DNA of 64,000 bases from Nocardia xishanensis NBRC 101358 (GTDB lineage: Bacteria; Actinomycetota; Actinomycetes; Mycobacteriales; Mycobacteriaceae), in NCBI RefSeq assembly GCF_001613365.1, contig NZ_BDCF01000018.1, positions 62,001 to 126,000 on the forward strand, in the 5' to 3' direction. The notes below the pieces were generated by a model. It was not told where the DNA came from, made no database searches, and saw only the letters and a program-made list of their open reading frames with translations. Each line of letters begins with the position of its first letter. The stretch's first letter is position 1. Below, piece by piece: positions 24,084-32,122 of the stretch. A program made the position numbers and the translations under genes.

Positions 24084-24773
24084 CTACTGGACTACACCGC
24101 AGGCGAAGCGGCCGCCCGCGTCGCCGGTCGCCAGTGTGTTCTCGTCCGGGCCTGCCACGCCGTCGGCACGGACGTAACGGTTGGGAATGTTGCCGAAGTT
24201 GTCGGCATCGGCGTGGATGATCAACGCGCGATTCTTCAGGTCGTCGAGGGTCACCGCGTCGGTGGTGGTGACCAGCCTGGCCTGGCCGTCCGAGCGGACC
24301 TCGAGCGAGGTCAGGTCACCGCTGGCCGGGTGGGCGTTGGCGCTGCCCACCTGAAGGTGGCCGCCCGCCGAGAGGAAGTCACCGGCCGCTCCGCCCGTCG
24401 GCGCCACCGAGTTGGGCTCGCACTTGCCGACCTGGTGGAAGTGCAGACCGTGGAATCCCGGCTTGAGGCCGTGCGCCTCGACGGTGATCACGAGGTGGTT
24501 GCCGTCCTTGGCGATGTTCGCGGTGGCGACCGAGCTGCCCGCGGCGTCCTTCAGCTCGACCTTGGTGCCGGGCTGGTTGGCCGGGCTGCCGTGCTCGGTA
24601 CCGGTGCCCTGCCCCTCGGCCGGAGCGGAGGCACCGGTCCACACCGGTGGTGTGGTTCCCTTGACGTCGCTCGATTCCTGGCTGTTCGAGCAGGCAGCGA
24701 GGCCGAAGACCGCGACCGCAAGCACCGGGGTCACAGTCCGCCAGGACGGGCGACGAGTTGTGGACGGGGCCAT
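24084..24773 (-). CDS. sodC: Cu,Zn superoxide dismutase lipoprotein
   Basis: 229 residues. The signal ends in lipobox GLAAC with Cys near residue 28, so the enzyme is tethered outside the membrane. Metal ligands are visible in GLHFHQVGKC (Cu His pair), SAGGHL, AHPASGDL (bridging/Zn) and IIHADADNFGNIP (Zn Asp region). Two Cys, in VGKCEP and RFACGV, fit the conserved disulphide. It detoxifies external superoxide, a role important in survival inside phagocytes for relatives. AAGGAG lies eight bases before the ATG. A direct repeat lies just upstream. Confidence 0.94.
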   Translation of the reverse strand: MAPSTTRRPSWRTVTPVLAVAVFGLAACSNSQESSDVKGTTPPVWTGASAPAEGQGTGTEHGSPANQPGTKVELKDAAGSSVATANIAKDGNHLVITVEAHGLKPGFHGLHFHQVGKCEPNSVAPTGGAAGDFLSAGGHLQVGSANAHPASGDLTSLEVRSDGQARLVTTTDAVTLDDLKNRALIIHADADNFGNIPNRYVRADGVAGPDENTLATGDAGGRFACGVVQ

Positions 24774-24784
24774 CGGGGAACTCC

Positions 24785-24811
24785 TTTACGAGTACCGAGT
24801 TTACGAGTAAA
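24785..24811 (-). promoter_or_regulatory. Direct repeat in the sodC upstream region
   Basis: TTTACGAGTA occurs at 24785-24794 and 24800-24809, 15 bp apart; the second extends to the near-palindrome TTTACGAGTAAA. The first abuts the sodC ribosome site. It may be an operator or a duplicated promoter element. Confidence 0.4.
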
Positions 24812-24899
24812 GCTGGGTGAACACTGTCGTTACCGGACAAGATGATGCCACGCCCGCCGTGTCGCGCCTCGAAGGGGCCGGGCGCGCCGCACTCTTGTT

Positions 24900-25490
24900 T
24901 CAGTTACCCGTCAAAATGACGATGACACCGGGAGAACCGTCTCCGATTCCGGTCGACTTGGGCTCGACGGTCGCGCCGAGCTGCGTGGCGATCGCCATCG
25001 CCGCCTCCCGTTCGCCGGCCGAATTTCCGTAGTACACAGTCGTTTTCGCGATATTCCCGCCCGCGTAGTTGCCCGGCGAGACATTGGTCCAGCCGCTCGC
25101 CGTCAACTGGTCGGCTGTACGGGCGGCCAGACCGGGGACCAGGCTGTTGTTCAGCACGCGCACCGGCACGGCCCGATCGATCGTCGCCGCCGGCGTGCCC
25201 GCGGCGGTCGTGGGGGTGGCCGACGTGGTGGGCGCGACGGTGACCGACGCCGTCGTCGACGCCACCGCTGTCGATGCCACCGTGGTCGGCGCGGCCGTCG
25301 TCGCGGGCGCGGCCGAGGTGACCTGCTGGGCCGCGGTGGCCGAAGACGACTCCTCGGCGTTCGTGCCGTCGGAATCGGAACTCGACAACGACATCGCGCC
25401 GAGACCCGCGAAGACGATGGCCAGCGCGATCAACACCATCGCCAGCGCGCGCAGCGGCGGCCCGCCGGAGGTGGGATTGGTTTGACTCAC
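24900..25490 (-). CDS. LytR C-terminal domain protein with membrane anchor (Rv0431 family)
   Basis: 196 residues. One membrane helix at about 15-35, a long Ala/Thr/Val/Ser-rich linker (about 45-105), then a LytR_C domain (VPVRVLNNSLVPGLAARTAD; TTVYYGNSAGEREAAMAIA). In mycobacteria the homologous Rv0431 is linked to membrane-vesicle control. It probably faces the cell wall. The GTG start lies 7 bases after a TAGGGT box on the minus strand and lacks a Shine-Dalgarno, so a leaderless mRNA is likely. Confidence 0.85.
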   Translation of the reverse strand: MSQTNPTSGGPPLRALAMVLIALAIVFAGLGAMSLSSSDSDGTNAEESSSATAAQQVTSAAPATTAAPTTVASTAVASTTASVTVAPTTSATPTTAAGTPAATIDRAVPVRVLNNSLVPGLAARTADQLTASGWTNVSPGNYAGGNIAKTTVYYGNSAGEREAAMAIATQLGATVEPKSTGIGDGSPGVIVILTGN

Positions 25491-25548
25491 GCTGTCGACC
25501 CTAGTCGTATATCGGGTCTCACTGCCCGCATGACGACCCGAAAACGTG

Positions 25549-25902
25549 TCATACCTGGAAACCGAGACGCCGTGCGGCTCTGGCTTTCTGCCTGCTCGCG
25601 CGCAGCCTGCGCAGCCGCTTCACCAGCATCGGATCGACGGCGAGCGCTTCCTGCCGGTCGACCACGGCGTTGAGCACCTGGTAGTACCGGGTCGGTGACA
25701 TACCGAACAGTTCGCGGATGGCCTCTTCCTTGGCGCCCGCGTACTTCCACCACTGCCGCTCGAAGGCCAGGATCTCGTGTTCGCGGCGGCTGAGGCCGCT
25801 GCCGTCGTGCTCGGACTGGGCCGAAGCGCTCGCGGTCGTCTCTTCGCTCGCGGAAGGGCCGTCCTGGATCGCGGAAAGATTCCGAGCCGCTGCGCCGTCC
25901 AT
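25549..25902 (-). CDS. DUF3263 small helical protein (Rv0430 family)
   Basis: 117 residues from the ATG at 25902 with GGGAG upstream. The conserved part (about 40-105) reads LSRREHEILAFERQWW, then KEEAIRELFGMSPTRYYQVLN, an HTH-like helical pair, and a basic tail RRLRASRQKARAARR. The N-terminal 35 residues are low complexity. It is probably a small DNA-associated or sigma-region-4-like protein; function not established. It is divergent from def across the repeat at 26052-26163. Confidence 0.85.
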   Translation of the reverse strand: MDGAAARNLSAIQDGPSASEETTASASAQSEHDGSGLSRREHEILAFERQWWKYAGAKEEAIRELFGMSPTRYYQVLNAVVDRQEALAVDPMLVKRLRRLRASRQKARAARRLGFQV

Positions 25903-26051
25903 CTCGCTCCCTCGCCGAGTTGTCACCAGACGAAAAATGGTGCTTGTACGTCGCGGATCATTCAACCACGCGGCGGCGGGGATGCTCTCCCTTCGTCCCG
26001 GCGTGTTGACAACGCCCAGGTAGGCGCGTTTCCACGTGCGCTACGAGCCGT

Positions 26052-26163
26052 GCGCGGGACTGTCGACGGGCCACGTCCGGCGGCGTAGGTCGGCGCAGCT
26101 CCGCCTTCGCTCCGGCCGCGCGCAGGGGCTGTCGACGGACTGCGTCCGGCGGCGTAGGTAGGC
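26052..26163. repeat. 69-bp-spaced direct repeat upstream of def
   Basis: Two copies, about 26052-26094 and 26120-26163, share CTGTCGACGG and CGTCCGGCGGCGTAGGT at a period of 69 bp. The second ends in GTAGGTAGGCT directly before the def ATG. A shorter piece (GTAGGCGCGTTTCC) near 26020 resembles the end of copy 2. The def promoter may lie inside the second copy. Confidence 0.65.
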
Positions 26164-26172
26164 TGTTTTCCC

Positions 26173-26763
26173 ATGGCAATCCTCCCCATCGTGATCGTCG
26201 GTGACCCCGTGCTGCACAACCCGACCGAGCCGGTCACCAAATCACCGGAGGACCTCGCCCCGCTGATCTCGGACATGTACGAGACCCTGGATGCCGCAAA
26301 CGGCGTCGGGCTCGCCGCCAACCAGGTCGGGGTGTCGCTACGCCTGTTCGTCTACGACTGCCCTGACGTCGGTTCCGACGGCAAGACCTTCCGCCGCCGC
26401 GGCGCGGTGATCAACCCCGTGCTGGAGACCTCCGAGATTCCGGAGACCATGCCGGACCCCGATCACGACGAAGAGGGCTGCCTCTCGGTGCCCGGCGAGC
26501 AGTTCCCCACCGGCCGGGCCGACTGGGCGCGGGTCACCGGCACCGACGAGCACGGCGAGCCGGTGTCCATCGAGGGCAACGGCTTCTTCGCCCGCATGCT
26601 CCAGCACGAGGTGGGCCACCTCGACGGCTTCCTCTACGTCGACGTGCTGATCGGACGCCACGCGCGCGCCGCGAAGAAGTCGATCAAGCGAAACGGCTGG
26701 GGCACACCGGGTCTCAGCTGGGTTCCGGGTACCGTTCCCGACCCCTTCGGGCATGACGACTGA
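26173..26763 (+). CDS. def: Peptide deformylase
   Basis: 196 residues; removes the formyl group from nascent proteins. The three motifs are present: GVGLAANQVG, EGCLSVPG with the metal-binding Cys, and QHEVGHLDG with the two His ligands and catalytic Glu. No ribosome site is seen; TAGGCT lies 8 bases before the ATG, so the leader is absent or very short. It overlaps the start of the GNAT gene by 11 bases. The def-GNAT-xthA order matches Rv0429c-Rv0427c. Confidence 0.96.
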   Translation: MAILPIVIVGDPVLHNPTEPVTKSPEDLAPLISDMYETLDAANGVGLAANQVGVSLRLFVYDCPDVGSDGKTFRRRGAVINPVLETSEIPETMPDPDHDEEGCLSVPGEQFPTGRADWARVTGTDEHGEPVSIEGNGFFARMLQHEVGHLDGFLYVDVLIGRHARAAKKSIKRNGWGTPGLSWVPGTVPDPFGHDD

Positions 26764-27730
26764 GCCCGCTCCCGCGCAGATTCCACTCGGCCGCCGGGTG
26801 GTGATGCGCTATCAACTGCCCGCCGGTTATCCCCAACCGCTGACCGATGTGATCGGCGAACTGGTTTCGCTCGACCCGCCGACGGTCCGCGGCGCCGACG
26901 GCCAAGTGGTCTCGGTGTCGCCGGACCGGGTGATCGCGCTGAAAGCCATCGGGCCCAGGCCGATTCGGACCAGGGAGATCAGGGCGCTGGAGGCGGCCGC
27001 TGCCGACGCGTGGCCGGGGGGCGAGACCGCCTGGCTCGACGGCTGGCTGCTGCGCGCCGGGCACGGTTACACCAACCGCGCCAATGCCGCTGTGCCGCTG
27101 GGTGATTCGGGACGACCCGCGGAGCTCTCCACCGACACCCTGCACCGCATCGGCGAGTGGTACACCGCGCACGGCCTGCCGCTGCAATTGCTGCTGCCCG
27201 ATCGACTCGCACCGGTGCCGCCGGGCTGGCGCACCTGGAACGAAACCCTGGTGCTCGGCATCGACATCACCAATTTCGTGCTGCCGCAAGGCCCGCCGAT
27301 GGTGCGGATCGCGCAGCGCCCCGACGAGGCGTGGCTCAGGCTGCACCGTTATCGCGGTGAAGACCCTGCGGCACAACATGTTCCGGAGCCGGTCACCGAG
27401 GTGTTGACCGCCGTGCACGAGGGCGAGCTCGGTTTCGCCTCGCTCGGACTGCCGAGTCCTATCGCCATCGGACGCGGCGCGTGCACCACCGCGCCGGACG
27501 GCCGCCGCTGGATCGGCCTCACCTGCGTCGCGGTGGCCGCCGAACACCGCAGGCATGGCCTGGCCACCCTGGTGTGCGCCGAGTTGATCCGCTGGGGACA
27601 CGAGCGCGGGGCCACCCACGCCTACGTCCAGGTGTCGGCCGACAACGCGAGCGCGCTCGAGCTCTACCGCGGTCTCGGTTTCCTGGACCATCACGGCTAT
27701 CGCTACGCGGCTCCGCACGGCGGAGAATGA
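26753..27730 (+). CDS. GNAT-family N-acetyltransferase (Rv0428c family)
   Basis: 325 residues. The N-terminal 60 residues form a small barrel-like domain (GRRVVMRYQLPAGYPQPL). The middle has an ATP-grasp-free acetyltransferase-like half (WLDGWLLRAGHGYTNRANAA), and the C-terminal GNAT core carries the acetyl-CoA loop (CVAVAAEHRRHGLATLVCAEL) and DNASALELYRGLGF. The ATG is inside the def gene, in another frame, so translation is coupled. The acceptor substrate is unknown. Confidence 0.88.
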   Translation: MTTEPAPAQIPLGRRVVMRYQLPAGYPQPLTDVIGELVSLDPPTVRGADGQVVSVSPDRVIALKAIGPRPIRTREIRALEAAAADAWPGGETAWLDGWLLRAGHGYTNRANAAVPLGDSGRPAELSTDTLHRIGEWYTAHGLPLQLLLPDRLAPVPPGWRTWNETLVLGIDITNFVLPQGPPMVRIAQRPDEAWLRLHRYRGEDPAAQHVPEPVTEVLTAVHEGELGFASLGLPSPIAIGRGACTTAPDGRRWIGLTCVAVAAEHRRHGLATLVCAELIRWGHERGATHAYVQVSADNASALELYRGLGFLDHHGYRYAAPHGGE

Positions 27731-27757
27731 GACTCGACGGCAAGAGGAAGGCATTTC

Positions 27758-28588
27758 GTGCGTCTGGCGACCTGGAACGTCAATTCGATTCGCTCCCGTC
27801 TCGACCGGGTGGCGGCCTGGCTGGACCGCCAGGACATCGACGTGCTCGCCATGCAGGAAACCAAGTGCCGCGACGACCAGTTCCCGTTCGAACGCTTCGA
27901 TGAACTCGGCTACGAGGTGGCGCACCTCGGCATCAACCAGTGGAACGGCGTAGCGATCGCGTCCAGGGTCGGCCTGGACGACGTCGAACTGGGCTTCCCC
28001 AATCAGCCCGGTTTCGACAAGGACGCGGGCGAATCCCTCATCAGCACACCGGTCGTCGAATCGCGCGCGCTCGGCGCGACCTGCGGCGGCGTGCGGGTCT
28101 GGAGCCTGTACGTGCCCAACGGCCGCACCCTCACCGACCCGCACTACACCTACAAACTCGAATGGCTGGAGACCCTGCGCGACAACGCGGCAGCCTGGCT
28201 GACCGAGGATCCGCAGGCCAAGGTCGCGCTGGTAGGCGACTGGAACATCGCCCCGACCGACGACGACGTGTGGTCGCCCGCCTTCTTCGAGGGGAAGACG
28301 CACACCTCGCAGCCGGAGCGTGACGCGTTCACCGCCATCGTGGACACCGGCTTCGCCGACGTCATGCGCCCCTTCGCGCCTGGGCCTGGCGTCTATACAT
28401 ACTGGGACTACACACAGCTGCGCTTCCCACGTAAGGAAGGCATGCGCATCGATTTCGTGCTCGCCTCTCCAGCCCTCGCCGCCGCCACCACGGACGCGGG
28501 CGTCGACCGCGAGGAGCGAAAAGGCAAGGGAGCCAGCGATCATGCCCCGGTCATCGCCGAATTCGACATTCCCGTAGAGCGCCGCTGA
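27758..28588 (+). CDS. xthA: Exodeoxyribonuclease III (AP endonuclease)
   Basis: 276 residues. Metal and catalytic residues are visible: Asn in TWNVNSIRSR, Glu in MQETKCRDD, Asp/Asn in GDWNIAPTDDDVW and the terminal GASDHAPV with the catalytic His. The family repairs abasic sites and removes 3' blocks. GTG start with AGAGGAAGG upstream. Third gene of the def operon, 27 bp after the GNAT gene. Confidence 0.95.
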   Translation: MRLATWNVNSIRSRLDRVAAWLDRQDIDVLAMQETKCRDDQFPFERFDELGYEVAHLGINQWNGVAIASRVGLDDVELGFPNQPGFDKDAGESLISTPVVESRALGATCGGVRVWSLYVPNGRTLTDPHYTYKLEWLETLRDNAAAWLTEDPQAKVALVGDWNIAPTDDDVWSPAFFEGKTHTSQPERDAFTAIVDTGFADVMRPFAPGPGVYTYWDYTQLRFPRKEGMRIDFVLASPALAAATTDAGVDREERKGKGASDHAPVIAEFDIPVERR

Positions 28589-28595
28589 CGGCGGC

Positions 28596-28614
28596 GCCCG
28601 GCATCCGACCGGGC
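28596..28614 (+). terminator. Hairpin after xthA
   Basis: GCCCGG-CATCCGA-CCGGGC lies 8 bases after the xthA stop. Confidence 0.5.
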
Positions 28615-28718
28615 CACTTCATTCACGAACGTAGCATTATTGTTCTTCGGTGTAGGAAACCCGGCGAGGGCCGCCCGACCTGGGAGAACCGGAGGCGGTC
28701 GCTGCTATGTTGGTGCCC

Positions 28719-29345
28719 ATGGGTACCGAGCAAGCCGCGCGAACGCGGCAGCGGGCGCGGCACCTCGGACCGGAACGCCGCCGCCCGCAGGTGCTCGACA
28801 CCGCACTGGCCATCGCCGTCGAGCACGGCGTCGCGTCGGTCACCATCGCAGCCGTCGCCGAGCGGATGAACGTCACAAGACCGGTGGTCTACGCCTGCTT
28901 CGCCGATCGCGTCGAACTCATTCGGGAACTGATCCGCCGCGAGGAGGGCCACCTCGTCGACGGCCTGCTCGAGGCCACCCCGCGCCGCGCGGTCGACGCG
29001 GGCGAGACCGTCTTCGTCGAGGGCTTCCAGGCACTGCTGGAGATCGCCGCGGCCCGGCCGGATTCGTGGCGGCTGCTCTACGGCAATCCCGATCCCGCGG
29101 TTGCGGATTCGTTCGGCCGCGGCCGCAAGCTGGCGGTGCGGCGATGCACCCAGCTGCTGCGGCCGACGCTGCGCGCGTGGGGCACCGAGGACGCCGAACG
29201 AAAGCTGCCGATCCTGGTGGAGCAGTGGGTCTCGGCGGGCGAGGGCGCGGTGCGCTCGCTGCTCGCCGACGAGGGCGATTGGACGCCGCAGACGCTCGGC
29301 GCGTTCGTCGGCGCCGCGGTCTATCGCGCGCTGCGCCACGCCTGA
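28719..29345 (+). CDS. TetR-family transcriptional regulator
   Basis: 208 residues from ATG 28719, which lies 7 bases after TATGTT and has no Shine-Dalgarno; ATG 28707 would sit on the -10 itself. The HTH is at about 40-62 (TIAAVAERMNVTRPVVYACFADR). The C-terminal ligand domain is typical in length. It precedes hmgA by 270 bp on the same strand, so it may control tyrosine/homogentisate catabolism, but that is positional inference. An AT-rich segment GAAC-N11-GTTC lies near 28628-28646. Confidence 0.85.
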   Translation: MGTEQAARTRQRARHLGPERRRPQVLDTALAIAVEHGVASVTIAAVAERMNVTRPVVYACFADRVELIRELIRREEGHLVDGLLEATPRRAVDAGETVFVEGFQALLEIAAARPDSWRLLYGNPDPAVADSFGRGRKLAVRRCTQLLRPTLRAWGTEDAERKLPILVEQWVSAGEGAVRSLLADEGDWTPQTLGAFVGAAVYRALRHA

Positions 29346-29615
29346 CCCGCCGTCCGAAGGAAGTCCGCCGATACCCCGCCTGGCTCGCAGCACAGGCCAG
29401 CACGCCCGATCGGTCCGGGCCAGCTCCGCACGCGGCCGGAGTTGGTCCGATATTTCTCCGGCAAGTTGGATCGACTGTCGGCGAGATGCCGCCGAACAGG
29501 CCGATACGGCGGCAGATTTGCATTCATGCGCGCGCGTTTCCCGATCGGCGCCGACGTCGGCTCACTACGATGGAGATCGACTGATCCGACCAGCGATCTG
29601 GCGGGAGGTGCGAGC

Positions 29616-30812
29616 ATGGCGTTCTATCGGCAGGTCGGCGCGGTGCCGCCGAAGCGGCACACCCAGCACCGCGACAAGCACGGCAAGCTCTACTACGAGG
29701 AGCTGATGGGCGAGGAAGGCTTCTCCGGCGATTCCGCGCTGCTCTATCACCGCGGGCTGCCGCCCGCGATCGTCGACGCCACGGTCTGGGAGCTGCCGGA
29801 CCAGACGACGACGCCGAACCATCCACTGCGCCACCGTCATCTGCGCCTGCACGAGCTGTTTCCCGGCGACGTCGCGGCCGAGACCGACCCGGTGACCGGC
29901 AGGCGCCTGCTGCTCGGCAACGCCGACGTGCGGATCTCCTACGTCGCGGCCAAGGGCGCGTCGCCGTTGTACCGCAACGCGATCGGCGACGAACTGGTGT
30001 ACGTGGAGGCGGGCGAGGCCACCGTCGAGACCGTCTTCGGAACGCTGCCCGTCCGCCAGGGCGACCAGGTCCTCATTCCGCGCGCCACCACCCATCGCTG
30101 GCTGCCCGCCGGGCCTGAGCCGCTGCGGGCGTACGCGATCGAGGCCGCGAGCCACATCACGCCGCCTAAGCGCTACCTGTCGAAATTCGGTCAGCTGCTC
30201 GAGAATTCGCCGTACTGCGAGCGCGATCTGCACGGTCCGGACGCTCCGCTGCTCGAATCGGGGACCGACGTCGAGGTGCTGGTGAAGCACCGTGCGAGCG
30301 GCCGGGTGGTCGGCACCCGCATGGTCTACGCGACGCATCCGTTCGACGTGGTGGGCTGGGACGGGTGCCTGTATCCGCTCACGTTCAACATCGCCGACTT
30401 CGAGCCGATCACCGGGCGCGTGCACCAACCGCCGCCGGTGCACCAGGCATTCGAGGGGATCAACTTCGTGGTGTGCGATTTCGTGCCGCGCAAGGTCGAC
30501 TACCACCCGCTGTCGATCCCCGTGCCGTACTACCACTCGAATGTCGACTCCGACGAGATCATGTTCTACTGCGGCGGAAATTACGAGGCGCGCAAGGGTT
30601 CCGGCATCACGCAGGGTTCGGTGTCGGTGCATCCCGGCGGCTACGCGCACGGACCGCAGCCCGGCGCCTACGAACGCAGCATCGGTATCGAGTTCTTCGA
30701 CGAACTGGCGGTCATGGTGGACACCTTCCGCCCGCTCGAACTCGGCGAGGGTGCGCTGGCCTGCGAGGATCCCGCCTACGCGTGGACGTGGTCGGGTCGG
30801 GGTCCGCGGTGA
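29616..30812 (+). CDS. hmgA: Homogentisate 1,2-dioxygenase
   Basis: 398 residues from the ATG with GGGAGG upstream; longer starts lack a ribosome site. A bicupin of the homogentisate dioxygenase family: KASPLYRN-type strand (KGASPLYRNAIGDELVYVE), then the Fe(II) site with His and Glu in YYHSNVDSDE and His in YAHGP. It opens homogentisate to maleylacetoacetate in tyrosine/phenylalanine breakdown. Its stop overlaps the GTG of fahA, which supports the assignment. No isomerase gene is seen nearby; a glutathione-independent route would have to be elsewhere. Confidence 0.92.
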   Translation: MAFYRQVGAVPPKRHTQHRDKHGKLYYEELMGEEGFSGDSALLYHRGLPPAIVDATVWELPDQTTTPNHPLRHRHLRLHELFPGDVAAETDPVTGRRLLLGNADVRISYVAAKGASPLYRNAIGDELVYVEAGEATVETVFGTLPVRQGDQVLIPRATTHRWLPAGPEPLRAYAIEAASHITPPKRYLSKFGQLLENSPYCERDLHGPDAPLLESGTDVEVLVKHRASGRVVGTRMVYATHPFDVVGWDGCLYPLTFNIADFEPITGRVHQPPPVHQAFEGINFVVCDFVPRKVDYHPLSIPVPYYHSNVDSDEIMFYCGGNYEARKGSGITQGSVSVHPGGYAHGPQPGAYERSIGIEFFDELAVMVDTFRPLELGEGALACEDPAYAWTWSGRGPR

Positions 30813-31987
30813 GGACCCGCCTCGACGTGCCGGACGATTCCCTGTTCGGCCGCGACAACCTGCCCTACGGGGTGTTCGCGCCGTCCGGGGGCGGACACCG
30901 GGTCGGCGTGCGGTTCGGTGATCACGTCGTCGATCTCGCTCTGGCGCTGGAAGATTCGACCTTCGTAGCAGCGGACCTGAATCCGTTCCTGGCGCAGGGG
31001 CCCGCGCGCTGGCACGAGGTGCGCGAGCGGGTGCGCGAACTGGTCGAATCCGAGATACCCGCCGAGGCGGTCCACTCCCTCGCGGACGTGTCGCTGTCGC
31101 TGCCCATCCGCGTCGGCGACTACGTCGACTTCTACGCGAGCATCGACCACGCCGCCAACCTCGGACGCCTTTTCCGTCCGGATGCCGAACCACTGCTGCC
31201 GAATTGGCGGCACCTGCCGGTCGGCTACCACGGCAGGGCGGGCACCGTCGTGGTCTCCGGCACCGAAGTCGTTCGCCCCAACGGTCAGCGCGGAACCGAT
31301 TCGGGTGCACCGGATTTCGGTCCGGCTCGACGGCTGGACATCGAAGCCGAACTCGGCTTCGTCGTCGGCGTCGGTTCCGGACTCGGCAGGCCGATCGATA
31401 TCGCAGAGGCCGAGAACCACCTGTTCGGCGTGGCACTGGTCAACGACTGGTCGGCCCGCGACATCCAAGCCTGGGAGTATCAGCCGCTCGGACCGTTTCT
31501 CGGCAAGTCGTTCGCGACCTCGCTGTCGGCCTGGGTGACGCCGCTGGCCGCCCTCGACACGGCGCGGATAGCGCTGCCGGAACAGTCCCCACCACCACTG
31601 CCTTATCTAGCCGCCGATCGGCCGTGGGGGCTGGATATCGACCTGACCGTCCAGTGGAACGGCCACGCCGTCGCCCGTCCGCCCTACGGACGCATGTACT
31701 GGTCGCCCGCGCAGATGCTCGCCCATTTGACCGCCAATGGCGCATCGACCCGCACCGGCGATCTGTTCGCGTCGGGCACCATCTCCGGCCCGGAGCCTGG
31801 ACAGCGCGGCTCGTTCATCGAATTGTCCTGGGGAGGAAAGGAACACGTTCGCGTCGGAGAGGAGCTGCGGACGTTCTTGGAGGATGGTGACGAGGTGGTG
31901 ATCACCGCGTCTGCTCCTGGCCCGGGCGCCGCCCGCATCGGACTCGGTGAAGTGCGCGGGCGAATTCTGCCCGCCTTCGGCAGATAG
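30809..31987 (+). CDS. fahA: Fumarylacetoacetase
   Basis: 392 residues. The GTG overlaps the hmgA stop (GTGA), so translation is coupled. The FAH N-terminal domain (about 1-95) is followed by the catalytic domain: DYVDFYASIDHAANLG with the metal Asp and catalytic His, the VGYHGRAGTVVVSGT strand, DIEAELGFVVG with Glu ligands and VNDWSARDIQAWEY with the Asp ligand. It hydrolyses fumarylacetoacetate to fumarate and acetoacetate, the last step of the pathway. Confidence 0.94.
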   Translation: MRTRLDVPDDSLFGRDNLPYGVFAPSGGGHRVGVRFGDHVVDLALALEDSTFVAADLNPFLAQGPARWHEVRERVRELVESEIPAEAVHSLADVSLSLPIRVGDYVDFYASIDHAANLGRLFRPDAEPLLPNWRHLPVGYHGRAGTVVVSGTEVVRPNGQRGTDSGAPDFGPARRLDIEAELGFVVGVGSGLGRPIDIAEAENHLFGVALVNDWSARDIQAWEYQPLGPFLGKSFATSLSAWVTPLAALDTARIALPEQSPPPLPYLAADRPWGLDIDLTVQWNGHAVARPPYGRMYWSPAQMLAHLTANGASTRTGDLFASGTISGPEPGQRGSFIELSWGGKEHVRVGEELRTFLEDGDEVVITASAPGPGAARIGLGEVRGRILPAFGR

Positions 31988-32024
31988 CCCCAACCCAGAG
32001 AACGTGACAGCCCGCACTTTCGCC

Positions 32025-32049
32025 TATAGAAGTGGTCAGCATCACCACT
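32025..32049 (+). promoter_or_regulatory. Candidate -10 and operator upstream of the MMPL gene
   Basis: TATAGA (32025-32030) is directly followed by the inverted repeat AGTGGT-N7-ACCACT (32031-32049), which would cover the transcription start. The leader to the ATG would be about 85 bases. Confidence 0.4.
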
Positions 32050-32122
32050 CCGGCCGATTCAGTTAGGTCGACCACCCGGTTTACCGTTCGGTGAATCACC
32101 CATCGGACGGGAGCCCGCGGCA

